Below are positions 42,963 to 50,732 of a DNA stretch of 64,000 nt, piece after piece. The DNA is taken from positions 1,798,001 through 1,862,000 of the forward strand of contig NZ_CP046175.1 of the NCBI RefSeq assembly GCF_009708215.1, written 5' to 3'. The position numbers and the translations under genes are program-made. Below the pieces are notes generated by a model. That model saw nothing but the letters and a program-made list of their open reading frames with translations. It was not told the origin of the DNA and made no database searches. Numbering within the stretch: position 1 is the stretch's first letter; the number at the start of each line of letters is the position of its first letter. The stretch comes from Occultella kanbiaonis. Its GTDB lineage: Bacteria; Actinomycetota; Actinomycetes; Actinomycetales; Beutenbergiaceae.

Positions 42963-43841
42963 TCAGTTCGCCGTGACGAACGTGCGGACGTGGGTGTCCG
43001 AGTCCGAACGCAGGTGGTCGCGGATGGCCTGCGCGGCCACCCGGCCGAAGTCGATCGCACCGACCCGGGCGCGGACGCGCAGCGGGATCGGCTCCAGATC
43101 CGGCAGGTCCGGGCGGAGCACGAGGCCGGGGACGGCGTCCTGCAGCGGCAGGGCGGTGACGCCGAGGCCGGACCGGACCGCGACCAGAACGCCGGACAGT
43201 GAGGTGCAGTCGACCGCCACCTCGCCCGGGCGGCCGTCCTCGGCCAGGCCCTGCAGGGCCCGGTCCCGGATCCGGCAGGGGGCGTCGAAGGCGACCACCG
43301 GGATCGCGCCGTGCTCGGGGGCGCGCCAGCCGGGCGCTGCGAACCAGCTCAGCGGCAGGGGAGCGGCGGGCAGATCACCGGGTGTGGCGTCGTCCGTGCC
43401 GAGCAGCAGGGCCACGTCCACGGTGCCGTGCTCGACCTCCTCCGCCAGCCGGGCGCCGCGGTCCACGCGGAACCGCACGGTGGCGCCGGGGTTCGCGGCG
43501 CGCAGGGCGTCGGCGACGACGGGGAGCAGGTCCTCGGCGCCGTGCTCGGTGGAGCCGACCACGATCGTGGTCGGCAGGGCCTGCAGCCGTCCGAGCGCGC
43601 CGTCGTGGGCGCTCAAAATCAGGCGGGCCTCGTCGAGCAGCTGGGTGCCGGCCTCGGTGAACACGCTGACCCGGCCGCGCTTGGTGACCAGGTCCCGCCC
43701 GACGGCCTTCTCGAGCTTGCGGATGTGCTGGCTCACCGCGGGCTGGGTCAGGTGCAGCGCCTCGGCGGCCCGTGCGAAGCCGCCGTGGTCGGCGACCGCG
43801 ACGAGGCTGCGCAGCGGGGTGATGTCGAGGGTGGCCTGCAT
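42963..43841 (-). CDS. LysR family transcriptional regulator
   Basis: A 292-residue LysR regulator with the N-terminal helix-turn-helix (LRSLVAVADHGGFARAAEALHLTQPAVSQHIRKLEKAVGRDLV) and a type-2 periplasmic-binding-like effector domain. A control target is not evident, because neighbouring genes do not form an obvious LysR-divergent pair. The gene marks the return to chromosomal background at the right edge of the accessory island. Confidence 0.93.
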   Translation of the reverse strand: MQATLDITPLRSLVAVADHGGFARAAEALHLTQPAVSQHIRKLEKAVGRDLVTKRGRVSVFTEAGTQLLDEARLILSAHDGALGRLQALPTTIVVGSTEHGAEDLLPVVADALRAANPGATVRFRVDRGARLAEEVEHGTVDVALLLGTDDATPGDLPAAPLPLSWFAAPGWRAPEHGAIPVVAFDAPCRIRDRALQGLAEDGRPGEVAVDCTSLSGVLVAVRSGLGVTALPLQDAVPGLVLRPDLPDLEPIPLRVRARVGAIDFGRVAAQAIRDHLRSDSDTHVRTFVTAN

Positions 43842-43922
43842 GCCGCGAGTCTAGGAATCCGCCGGGACGTCCACAGGCTGCGCCGCATTCGTCTCACCTG
43901 GTGGGAACAGCCCACCAGCGAC

Positions 43923-44786
43923 TCAGCCACCGCCGACTGAGAACTCTCCGACCTGCGTGGTGCCGTCCGACTCGTAGACCGGTAGCAGCCGGACCTCGCC
44001 GGCGTGCTGCTCCTGCCACGCCAGCGCCTCCTCCGGATCGGTGACGTGGGCACCCGACGCCTCGTCGAGCATGTCCCGGTCGACGTAACCGAACAGCCCG
44101 TTGGTGGCCAACACGGCGATCAGGTCCGGCTCGCCCTGCGAGGTCCCTGTCGCCCCGTAGGTCTGACCGTTCGCGTTGAGGCCGAGCAACGTCGGCAGGT
44201 GCGCGACGTACTGCACCGTGACAATGCCGGTGAAGCCGGCCGGTTCCAGATACAGCGTGTCGACCGAGCCGTCGAGTGGGAAGTCGTACCAGCTGGCTGA
44301 CGACGGACCGTCGGTGAGTTCATCCGCCGACCACTGGGCCGACGGGTTGTTCCCACCAGCGTCAGTGCCCCAGTTCAGCGAACCCGCGCTCGATGCGGTC
44401 ACGATGACTCGCGCGTGGGTTGCCTCTGGCGGTCGCTCGGTCAGCGGGACCTGGACGTCGGAGTCGACGGTCAGGGACAGCGGCTCGCCCAGGAGCGAGA
44501 TGACCGGGGATCCCGGCACCACCCCGGCCGGTGCCACGACGGCGTCCGGGAGGTCCGGCGTGGGCTCACCGTCCGGTGTGGCGGTGGCCTCGGCGACGAC
44601 GGGCGGCGGGGTGTCGGTGGCAGCGAACGCACTGGCGGTGGCGCCCGCCCCGACAAGGGCACCGGAGACCAGGAGTGCGATCGTCCGGGACGCGTGACGC
44701 CCTCGGCCGGGATGACGCGACACATGCTCGATGAGCGCCCGCTCGATCGCCTCGGAGCGCTCGGGGGTGAAGTCAGCAGCCATCAT
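43923..44786 (-). CDS. Membrane-anchored protein co-encoded with ECF sigma factor
   Basis: A 287-residue protein. The N-terminal 30 residues are cytoplasmic, and one membrane helix follows (TIALLVSGALVGAGATASAFAA). The rest is a large extracytoplasmic domain of unknown type (SPVISLLGEPLSLTVDSDVQVPLTERP...). It overlaps the ECF sigma gene by four bases. By position it may be the anti-sigma factor or the sensor/effector of that sigma factor, but no zinc-binding anti-sigma motif (HxxxCxxC) is present. Confidence 0.65.
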   Translation of the reverse strand: MMAADFTPERSEAIERALIEHVSRHPGRGRHASRTIALLVSGALVGAGATASAFAATDTPPPVVAEATATPDGEPTPDLPDAVVAPAGVVPGSPVISLLGEPLSLTVDSDVQVPLTERPPEATHARVIVTASSAGSLNWGTDAGGNNPSAQWSADELTDGPSSASWYDFPLDGSVDTLYLEPAGFTGIVTVQYVAHLPTLLGLNANGQTYGATGTSQGEPDLIAVLATNGLFGYVDRDMLDEASGAHVTDPEEALAWQEQHAGEVRLLPVYESDGTTQVGEFSVGGG

Positions 44787-45349
44787 GACCCTCCTTCGGT
44801 GAGTGGTTGTTCGCCGATCACGGCTCGAAGAGATCTGCGCAAGCGAGACAGGCGCATCTTGGCCGCGGACTCCGAGAGTCCCAGTGCCGCGGCCGCCTCC
44901 CGGATGGTGAAGCCCTCCACGGCGGTCATCGCGAGCAGCCGCGCGTCGGCGGGACGCGCCGCGGCCATTGCCTCACGCACCACGACGAGCCGTTCGTCGT
45001 GTTCGTCGACCACATCCTCGGCATGATCGTGGACTTCGGCCGGTGGCGGCAGGGCGGCCAGGAAGCGGTGGTAGCGGCGCCGTGAGCGTGCGGCGTTGCG
45101 GGACACGTTGTGCGCCGTGACGATCAGCCATGGCAGCAGCGAGCGATCCACGAAGCGCACCGCGTCGCGGCGTCGCCACAACTCCAGGAACGTCGCGGCG
45201 GTCAGGTCCTCCGCGTCCGACGCCGGGGTGCCACAGGTCAGGTGATGACGGAAGACGCGATCCCGGTGGCGGCGCCAGATCGTGCCGTAGGCCGGGGCGT
45301 CCCCCGAAAGCACCCGCTGCCACACGGACTCATCGGAATCGTCGGTCAC
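44783..45349 (-). CDS. ECF RNA polymerase sigma factor
   Basis: A 188-residue ECF sigma factor. Region 2 contains YGTIWRRHRDRVFRHHLT...DAEDLTAATFLELWRRRDAVRF, and region 4 contains LLAMTAVEGFTIREAAAALGLSESAAKMRLSRLRRSL. It is translated from the ATG at 45349 and coupled to the following membrane protein gene. The target promoters cannot be deduced. Confidence 0.93.
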   Translation of the reverse strand: MTDDSDESVWQRVLSGDAPAYGTIWRRHRDRVFRHHLTCGTPASDAEDLTAATFLELWRRRDAVRFVDRSLLPWLIVTAHNVSRNAARSRRRYHRFLAALPPPAEVHDHAEDVVDEHDERLVVVREAMAAARPADARLLAMTAVEGFTIREAAAALGLSESAAKMRLSRLRRSLRAVIGEQPLTEGGS

Positions 45350-45415
45350 ACCCAGTAGTGTCCGCGCGGCACCGGATGGTCACAATCGTGGTGACGCTCG
45401 CAACCGTGGGACGAG

Positions 45416-46597
45416 TCAGCCGAGCCGGCCCAGCGCGTCGTCCAGGTCTGCGATCAGGTCGGTGACGTCCTCGATGCCCACGGACAGGCGCACCACGTTC
45501 TCCGGCACCGCGAGCTCGGTGCCCCGCACCGAGGCGTGCGTCATCTCGGGCGGGTACCCGATCAGCGACTCGACGCCACCGAGCGACTCGGCCAGCTGGA
45601 ACAGGTGGGTGCTCTCGGCGAGGCTACGGGCCGCCGTCGGGCCCGCCGTCAGAGCGAGCGAGACCATGCCCCCGAACCGGGACATCTGGGTCGAGGCGAT
45701 GCCGTGCCCGGGGTGGTCCGGCAGGCCCGGGTAGTAGACCCGCTCGATGGCCGGGTGGCCGGCGAGGTGCTCGGCGATGGCCTGGGCGTTCTCGCTGTGC
45801 CGCTGCATCCGGACCGAGAGGGTCTTGATGCCGCGGGTGGTGAGCCAGGCGTCCAGCGGGGCGGAGACCGCGCCGGCCGCGAACTGGATGAAGCCGACCT
45901 TCTCGGCCAGTTCGTCGTCGTTGAGCAGCACTGCGCCACCGAGCACGTCGGAGTGGCCGCCGAGGTACTTCGTCGTCGAGTGCACCACCACGTCCGCGCC
46001 CAGGGCGAGCGGGGTCTGCAGTGCCGGGGTCGCGAACGTGTTGTCCACGACCACGAGCAGACCCCGGTCGTGACCGACCTGCGCCAGGCTGGCGATGTCG
46101 GTGATCTTCATCAGCGGGTTCGACGGGGTCTCCACCCAGAGGACCTTCGTGCTCGGCCGGATCGCGGTGGCGACGGCGTCGAGGTCGCCCATCTCCACGG
46201 TGGTGATCTCGATGCCCCACCCGCCGAGGATCTTCGAGATCAGCCGGTGGGTGCCGCCGTAGACGTCGTTGCCGAGCACCACGTGGTCGCCGGGGCGCAT
46301 CGCGGCACGCAGCAACGCGTCCTCCGCCGCGAGCCCGGACGCGAACGAGTACCCGTGCGCCGCACCCTCGAGCGAGGCGAGCTGGGTCTGCAGCGCGCTC
46401 CGGGTCGGGTTGGCGCTCCGGTTGTACTCGTAGCCGCCGCGCAGTCCACCGATGCCGTCCTGCACGAACGTGGAGGTCTGGTAGATCGGGGGGATGACGG
46501 CGCCGGTGGTCGGGTCGAACGCCTGGCCGGCGTGGATGGCCCGGGTGTCAAAGGCACCGGAGGCGCTGTGGGGGTCGTTCCCGTGGTCCTCGGTCAT
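45416..46597 (-). CDS. metB: Cystathionine gamma-synthase
   Basis: A 393-residue Cys/Met-metabolism PLP enzyme. The PLP lysine is K210 in HSTTKYLGGHSD, and YEYNRSANPTR and TPSNP are conserved. It is of the MetB type, which condenses O-acyl-homoserine with cysteine, although cystathionine gamma-lyase activity is hard to exclude from sequence. It lies 14 bases downstream of the cbs gene and shares its leader. Together the two interconvert homocysteine and cysteine. Confidence 0.92.
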   Translation of the reverse strand: MTEDHGNDPHSASGAFDTRAIHAGQAFDPTTGAVIPPIYQTSTFVQDGIGGLRGGYEYNRSANPTRSALQTQLASLEGAAHGYSFASGLAAEDALLRAAMRPGDHVVLGNDVYGGTHRLISKILGGWGIEITTVEMGDLDAVATAIRPSTKVLWVETPSNPLMKITDIASLAQVGHDRGLLVVVDNTFATPALQTPLALGADVVVHSTTKYLGGHSDVLGGAVLLNDDELAEKVGFIQFAAGAVSAPLDAWLTTRGIKTLSVRMQRHSENAQAIAEHLAGHPAIERVYYPGLPDHPGHGIASTQMSRFGGMVSLALTAGPTAARSLAESTHLFQLAESLGGVESLIGYPPEMTHASVRGTELAVPENVVRLSVGIEDVTDLIADLDDALGRLG

Positions 46598-46611
46598 GAT
46601 GGTTCCTCTCC

Positions 46612-47976
46612 TCAGACGCCCGCGTAGGCGAGCAGGTCGTGCCGGGTCAGGACACCGACGGGCTTGCCCGCCTCGGTGACCAGAAGGGCGTCCGCGTCGG
46701 CCAGGGCGGACCGGGCGGACCGGACGGACTCGGTGGCCCCGATCAGCGGCAGCGGCGGGCCGATCACCTTCGAGACCGGGTCGGTCAGCTCGACCTCACG
46801 CGAGAAGACGAGGTCGACGAGGGTGCGCTCGCTGATCGAGCCGGCGACCTCGCCCATCACAACCGGGGGCTCGGCGGACAGGATCGGCACCTGGGAGACG
46901 CCGTACTCGTTGAGGATGTCGATGGCCTCGCGCACGGTGTCGGCCGGGTGCACGTGCACGAGGTCCGGAAGGTGCCCGGTCTTGGCGCTGATCACGTCGG
47001 CCACGGTGCGCTCCTCGGAGTCGGGTGCGAAGCCGTACGAGCGCATCCAGGCGTCGTTGAAGATCTTGCCGAGGTAGCCGCGGCCACCGTCCGGCAGGAG
47101 GACGACCATGACGGCGTCGGGCCCGAGGTTCTTCGCTGCCCGCAGCGCGGCGACCACGGCCATGCCGCTGGAGCCGCCGACGAGGATGCCCTCCTCCTGT
47201 GCGAGCCGCCGGGTCATCTCGAACGACTCGGCGTCGGACACCGCGATGATCTCGTCCACCACGGACGGGTCGTAGGCGCCCGGCCAGAAGTCCTCGCCGA
47301 CGCCCTCCACCAGGTACGGGCGGCCGGTCCCGCCGGAGTAGACCGACCCCTCCGGGTCGGCACCGATGACGGTGACCGCGCCCTCGGAGACCTCCTTGAG
47401 GTAGCGGCCGGTGCCGCTGATCGTGCCGCCGGTGCCGACCCCGGCCACGAAATGGGTGATCCGCGAGTCGGTGTCCCGCCAGATCTCCGGCCCGGTGCTC
47501 TCGTAGTGGGAGAGGGGGCCGTTCTGGTTCTCGTACTGGTTCGGCTTGAACGCCCCGGGGATCTCCGCGGTGAGCCGGTCGGAGACGGAGTAGTAGGACT
47601 CGGGGCTGTCCGGCGCCACGGACGTGGGCGTGACGACCACTTCGGCCCCGTAGGCGCGCAGCACGGCGCGCTTGTCCTCGCCGACCTTGTCCGGCACCAC
47701 GAACACACACCGGTACCCGCGCTGCTGGGCCACCAGGGCCAGCCCGACACCGGTGTTGCCGGAGGTCGGCTCCACGATCGTGCCGCCCGGGCCGAGCTTC
47801 CCCTCGGCCTCGGCGGCCTCGATGATCTTCGTCGCGATCCGGTCCTTGCTCGACCCTCCCGGGTTGAAGTACTCGACCTTGACCAGCACGGTGGCTGCGA
47901 TGCCGGCCGTGACGTGGTTGAGCTTGACCAGCGGGGTGTTCCCGACGAGGTCGACGATGGTTTCTGCGTACTTCAT
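46612..47976 (-). CDS. cbs: Cystathionine beta-synthase
   Basis: A 454-residue PLP enzyme that condenses serine and homocysteine to cystathionine. The PLP lysine is K44 in GSSKDR, and the substrate loop is TSGNTG (71-76). A C-terminal pair of CBS domains follows from about residue 335 (TVADVISAKTGHLPDLVHVHPADTV and VSKVIGPPLPLIGATESV). The tail shows it is the regulated form and not a plain cysteine synthase. It is the first gene of cbs-metB and lies 168 bases downstream of a cysteine-codon leader ORF. Confidence 0.95.
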   Translation of the reverse strand: MKYAETIVDLVGNTPLVKLNHVTAGIAATVLVKVEYFNPGGSSKDRIATKIIEAAEAEGKLGPGGTIVEPTSGNTGVGLALVAQQRGYRCVFVVPDKVGEDKRAVLRAYGAEVVVTPTSVAPDSPESYYSVSDRLTAEIPGAFKPNQYENQNGPLSHYESTGPEIWRDTDSRITHFVAGVGTGGTISGTGRYLKEVSEGAVTVIGADPEGSVYSGGTGRPYLVEGVGEDFWPGAYDPSVVDEIIAVSDAESFEMTRRLAQEEGILVGGSSGMAVVAALRAAKNLGPDAVMVVLLPDGGRGYLGKIFNDAWMRSYGFAPDSEERTVADVISAKTGHLPDLVHVHPADTVREAIDILNEYGVSQVPILSAEPPVVMGEVAGSISERTLVDLVFSREVELTDPVSKVIGPPLPLIGATESVRSARSALADADALLVTEAGKPVGVLTRHDLLAYAGV

Positions 47977-48059
47977 CTCAGTGTCCTTGCGTGGGGCTAG
48001 GAGAGGTGGTGTGGGCCGGGAACGGTTCGTGAGCGCCGAGCGCTTGATCGGCTGAGGCG

Positions 48060-48075
48060 GGCCCGTCGTCGGGCC
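48060..48075 (-). promoter_or_regulatory. Hairpin in the cbs leader
   Basis: A 6-base-pair stem (GGCCCG / CGGGCC) with a 4-base loop lies between the leader peptide stop and the cbs start. It may form part of the attenuating or coupling structure. Confidence 0.4.
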
Positions 48076-48144
48076 GTGAGGTCGTGCGGGGTGCAGCGGC
48101 GGTCGGGGTGCGAACGCGCCGCGCGGCGTGGGTCGGAGCTCGGC

Positions 48145-48177
48145 TCAACAACAACACAGGCGGGTGCACAGGACCAT
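48145..48177 (-). CDS. Cysteine-responsive leader peptide of cbs-metB (MVLCTRLCCC)
   Basis: A ten-codon ORF on the minus strand reads MVLCTRLCCC and ends in TGA. Four of ten codons are Cys, three of them consecutive just before the stop. A -10-like TACAGT (48184-48189 on the minus strand) is spaced so that transcription starts at the A of the ATG, giving a leaderless ORF. In actinobacteria, leaderless poly-cysteine ORFs stall ribosomes when charged tRNA-Cys is low and raise expression of the downstream genes. The downstream operon (cbs-metB) makes and uses cysteine, which fits well. Confidence 0.8.
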   Translation of the reverse strand: MVLCTRLCCC

Positions 48178-48358
48178 GGCTTGACTGTAGCCGACGCCGC
48201 GGCCCGCGTCGGCCCGGCCCCGGTGCCGACGCCGGCGTCACCGGCGCGGACCCGGGTTCGGCCCGGGCGGGCGTAAGCAGTGGCGCGCACAGTGCCGTTG
48301 ATGCAAGGTTGGGGGACAGTCTCACCAGCGGGATCCGAGCAACGTTGCGGAGGAGCAA

Positions 48359-49537
48359 ATGCGCCTGAATGTCCCCGAACTGCCGGCCGGTGAGCCGGTG
48401 GTGACCGTGATCCTGGACGCCACGCGAACCAGTGAGAGCGGCGACCAGACGGTGCTCGGCCGGTGGGCCGATCTTCGCCGTCAGTTGCACAAGCAGGGCA
48501 CCGACGGCGCGCTGCTCGAGGCCATCGACGACACGGTGTCCCGGCCCACCTGGCTCAGCGGCCCGCACGGCCGGGTGGTGGTCGCCGCGGGGAGCCGGGT
48601 GTACCTGGACCGGTCCCTGGCCGCGCCGCCCGGTGTCGACAGGGCCGTCGTCGGGGACGCCCCGCACGCGTTCGCGCTCGCTCGGGTGGCGGACTGCGGC
48701 GTGCGCTACCTGCTGGTCACGGTGGACCGGGCGGGGGCGGACCTGAGCCTGCATGACACCACCGATCTGCAGGCCACCCGTGAGCAGCACAGCGTGGAGG
48801 GCGATCACGACGAGCTCGCGAAGCCGCAGCTCGGTCCGCTCGCACACAAGCGCATCGAGAACCGCGCCGAGGACTCCTGGGAGCGGAACGCCGAGGTGGT
48901 CGCCACCGAGATCGACCGCGTCGTGGCCGAGCGGCGTCCCGAGCTGCTGCTGCTCACCGGGGACCTGCGCGCCGTGTCCCTGGTGCGGGCGGACCTGGGT
49001 CAGTCCGCGCGGGAGATCCTCGCGGAGGTGGAGGGTGGCGCCCGAACCGAGGGTGTGAACAACCGTGCGTTCGATGCCGCCATCGGTCAGGCTCTCGGCG
49101 AGTTCCGGGACCGGCGGCGCGAGGCGGCCCTCGATCACCTGCGCCAGGAGCAGGGGCGGGACGGTGCGGCCGTGTCCGGCGTCGAGGACGTGGTGGAGGT
49201 GCTGCGCCGAGGGCAGGTCGCCGAACTCGTGATCACCGAGGAGGTGGCCGGGCCGCCGTCGGCGATCGCGCAGCGGCTGCTCTGGGTTGGACCCGGCGCG
49301 CTCGAACTCGCCCTGACCCGCTCCGACCTCACCGACCTCGGGGTCACCGAGCCGACCGAGCTGCGCGCGGACCTCGCGATCGGGCGGGCGGCCCTGGAAC
49401 AGGGCGCGGGCATCACGGTCGCGGACGCCGACTCGGTCACTCTCGTCGACGGTGTTGGCGCGATCCTGCGCTGGAACGACGCGTCCACCCCGGGGGAGAC
49501 CGCGTACACGCGCAGCACGGACCGCAGCCGCGCCTGA
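48359..49537 (+). CDS. Rv2629-like (Vms1/eRF1-related) ribosome-associated protein
   Basis: A 392-residue protein of the bacterial eRF1-like group, in the family of Mycobacterium Rv2629 and the ribosome hibernation factor Balon. The central domain segment EGDHDELAKPQLGPLAHKRIENRAEDSWERNA and the C-terminal ERF3-like domain (VEVLRRGQVAELVITEEVAG) are characteristic. The GGQ of true release factors is absent. GGAGGAG lies eight bases before the ATG. It is divergent from the cbs leader. Ribosome protection in stress is the likely role by family. Confidence 0.8.
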   Translation: MRLNVPELPAGEPVVTVILDATRTSESGDQTVLGRWADLRRQLHKQGTDGALLEAIDDTVSRPTWLSGPHGRVVVAAGSRVYLDRSLAAPPGVDRAVVGDAPHAFALARVADCGVRYLLVTVDRAGADLSLHDTTDLQATREQHSVEGDHDELAKPQLGPLAHKRIENRAEDSWERNAEVVATEIDRVVAERRPELLLLTGDLRAVSLVRADLGQSAREILAEVEGGARTEGVNNRAFDAAIGQALGEFRDRRREAALDHLRQEQGRDGAAVSGVEDVVEVLRRGQVAELVITEEVAGPPSAIAQRLLWVGPGALELALTRSDLTDLGVTEPTELRADLAIGRAALEQGAGITVADADSVTLVDGVGAILRWNDASTPGETAYTRSTDRSRA

Positions 49538-49577
49538 GGGCGTTCGCGCGGGCTCGGCGCCTGAGCGACGGGCCGGG

Positions 49578-50174
49578 TCAGGCGCGCCAGGCGGGGTCGC
49601 GGCCGAGCAACCGCAGGAACGTGGCCAGCAGGTCCGAGTCCGGGTCCGCGACCGGGAGCCGCGGCGCGAACGCGGCGCCCGGGACGAGCCGCGCGGGACC
49701 GTCGGGCACCTGCTCGGCGATCCGCACGGCCGTCGCGAGCACCTCGTCGTCGAACGCCACGTCCGTCCCGAGCGCGCGAGCCACGTCCCAGCCGTGGGCC
49801 ACGTAGTCGATCAGGTGGAAGCCGAGCGCGCTCTGCCCGGGGAAGTCCTGGCGCGGTGAGAACTCCGCCAGGTGCCACGTCCGCTCGGTGGCCCCCTCGG
49901 CGGCGACGGCGGCCAGCACCCGGTCCACCGACGTGTCGTAGCCGGCCGCCGGGTCCGCGGCCACGTCCCGCGGCAGGAAGTCCTCGGTGGTGGTGCTCGG
50001 TCCGTCCGCCGCGGCGGCGAAGCCGTGGTTCTGGCCGGTCATGTGCGCGAGCAGCGCACCCAGGTCCCAGTCCGCGCACGGTGTGGGCGCCCCGAGTGCG
50101 TCCGGGCCCACCCGGCCCACCAGGTCACGGCTCACGGTCAGGGTCCGGTGGTGCAGCTCCAGCAGCGTCGCCAT
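49578..50174 (-). CDS. TIGR03086-type DinB-like protein
   Basis: A 198-residue protein of the mycothiol-dependent maleylpyruvate isomerase-like/DinB superfamily, TIGR03086 branch. It has the N-terminal helix ending TPCADWDLGALLAHMTGQNHGF and a C-terminal GFHLIDYVAHGWDVARALG that carries the metal-binding His residues. The enzymatic role is unknown. It is monocistronic. Confidence 0.85.
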   Translation of the reverse strand: MATLLELHHRTLTVSRDLVGRVGPDALGAPTPCADWDLGALLAHMTGQNHGFAAAADGPSTTTEDFLPRDVAADPAAGYDTSVDRVLAAVAAEGATERTWHLAEFSPRQDFPGQSALGFHLIDYVAHGWDVARALGTDVAFDDEVLATAVRIAEQVPDGPARLVPGAAFAPRLPVADPDSDLLATFLRLLGRDPAWRA

Positions 50175-50258
50175 TCCGCAAACCTAGCGCGCGGCGCCGC
50201 CGTTCGGTCCGTGGGACTGCACTCCCATGAAGCGGACGTCTGCCTAGGATGGGCGTCC

Positions 50259-50567
50259 ATGAGCGAGGGAACAGACGTGGACCTTCCGGCCGAGCTGGTC
50301 CGGATCCGCGGCAGTATCGACAACATCGACGCCGCGCTCGTGCACATGCTGGCCGAGCGGTTCAAGTACACCCAGACGGTGGGCCGCCTGAAGGCACGCA
50401 CCGGTCTGCCGCCGTCGGACCCGGCACGTGAGGAACGGCAGATCAAGCGCCTGCGCGCGCTCGCGGAGGAGGCCGGGCTGGACCCGGTGTTCGCGGAGAA
50501 GTTCCTCAATTTCATCGTCGCCGAGGTGATCCGGCACCACGAGGACATCGCCGGCGCGCAGGGCTGA
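50259..50567 (+). CDS. Chorismate mutase, AroQ class
   Basis: A 102-residue AroQ-type chorismate mutase that turns chorismate into prephenate for Phe/Tyr synthesis. The helix pattern (ELVRIRGSIDNIDAALVHMLAERFKYTQTVGRLKA and REERQIKRLRALAEEAGL) has the active-site Arg and Lys residues in the usual places. No signal peptide is present, so it is cytoplasmic. The ATG at 50259 is the start. Confidence 0.92.
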   Translation: MSEGTDVDLPAELVRIRGSIDNIDAALVHMLAERFKYTQTVGRLKARTGLPPSDPAREERQIKRLRALAEEAGLDPVFAEKFLNFIVAEVIRHHEDIAGAQG

Positions 50568-50576
50568 TCGCCGCCT

Positions 50577-50599
50577 CCGGGCCGCTCGAGCGAGCCCGG
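50577..50599 (+). terminator. Hairpin after chorismate mutase gene
   Basis: An outer stem CCGGGC / GCCCGG encloses the palindrome CGCTCGAGCG, 10 bases after the stop. It is followed by GCGCGTTCCTCTC. Confidence 0.5.
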
Positions 50600-50642
50600 G
50601 CGCGTTCCTCTCACAACGAGCCCGACCGGCCTGTGCGGAAAT

Positions 50643-50681
50643 GATTACGGGCGGGTAACCGCCCGCGCGGGCCGGTGAAAC
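50643..50681 (+). promoter_or_regulatory. GlnR-like box upstream of narK
   Basis: TTAC-N6-GTAA (50645-50658) forms an inverted pair matching the actinobacterial GlnR pattern (GTnAC-N6-GnnAC type). A second half-site-like GTGAAAC follows about two helical turns later. It lies 75 bases before the narK start. GlnR activates nitrate assimilation genes under nitrogen limitation. Confidence 0.6.
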
Positions 50682-50732
50682 ACGCGGTTCCTACCGTCCT
50701 CGGTACTGACACCGAGCGCGTGAGGAGCCGCC

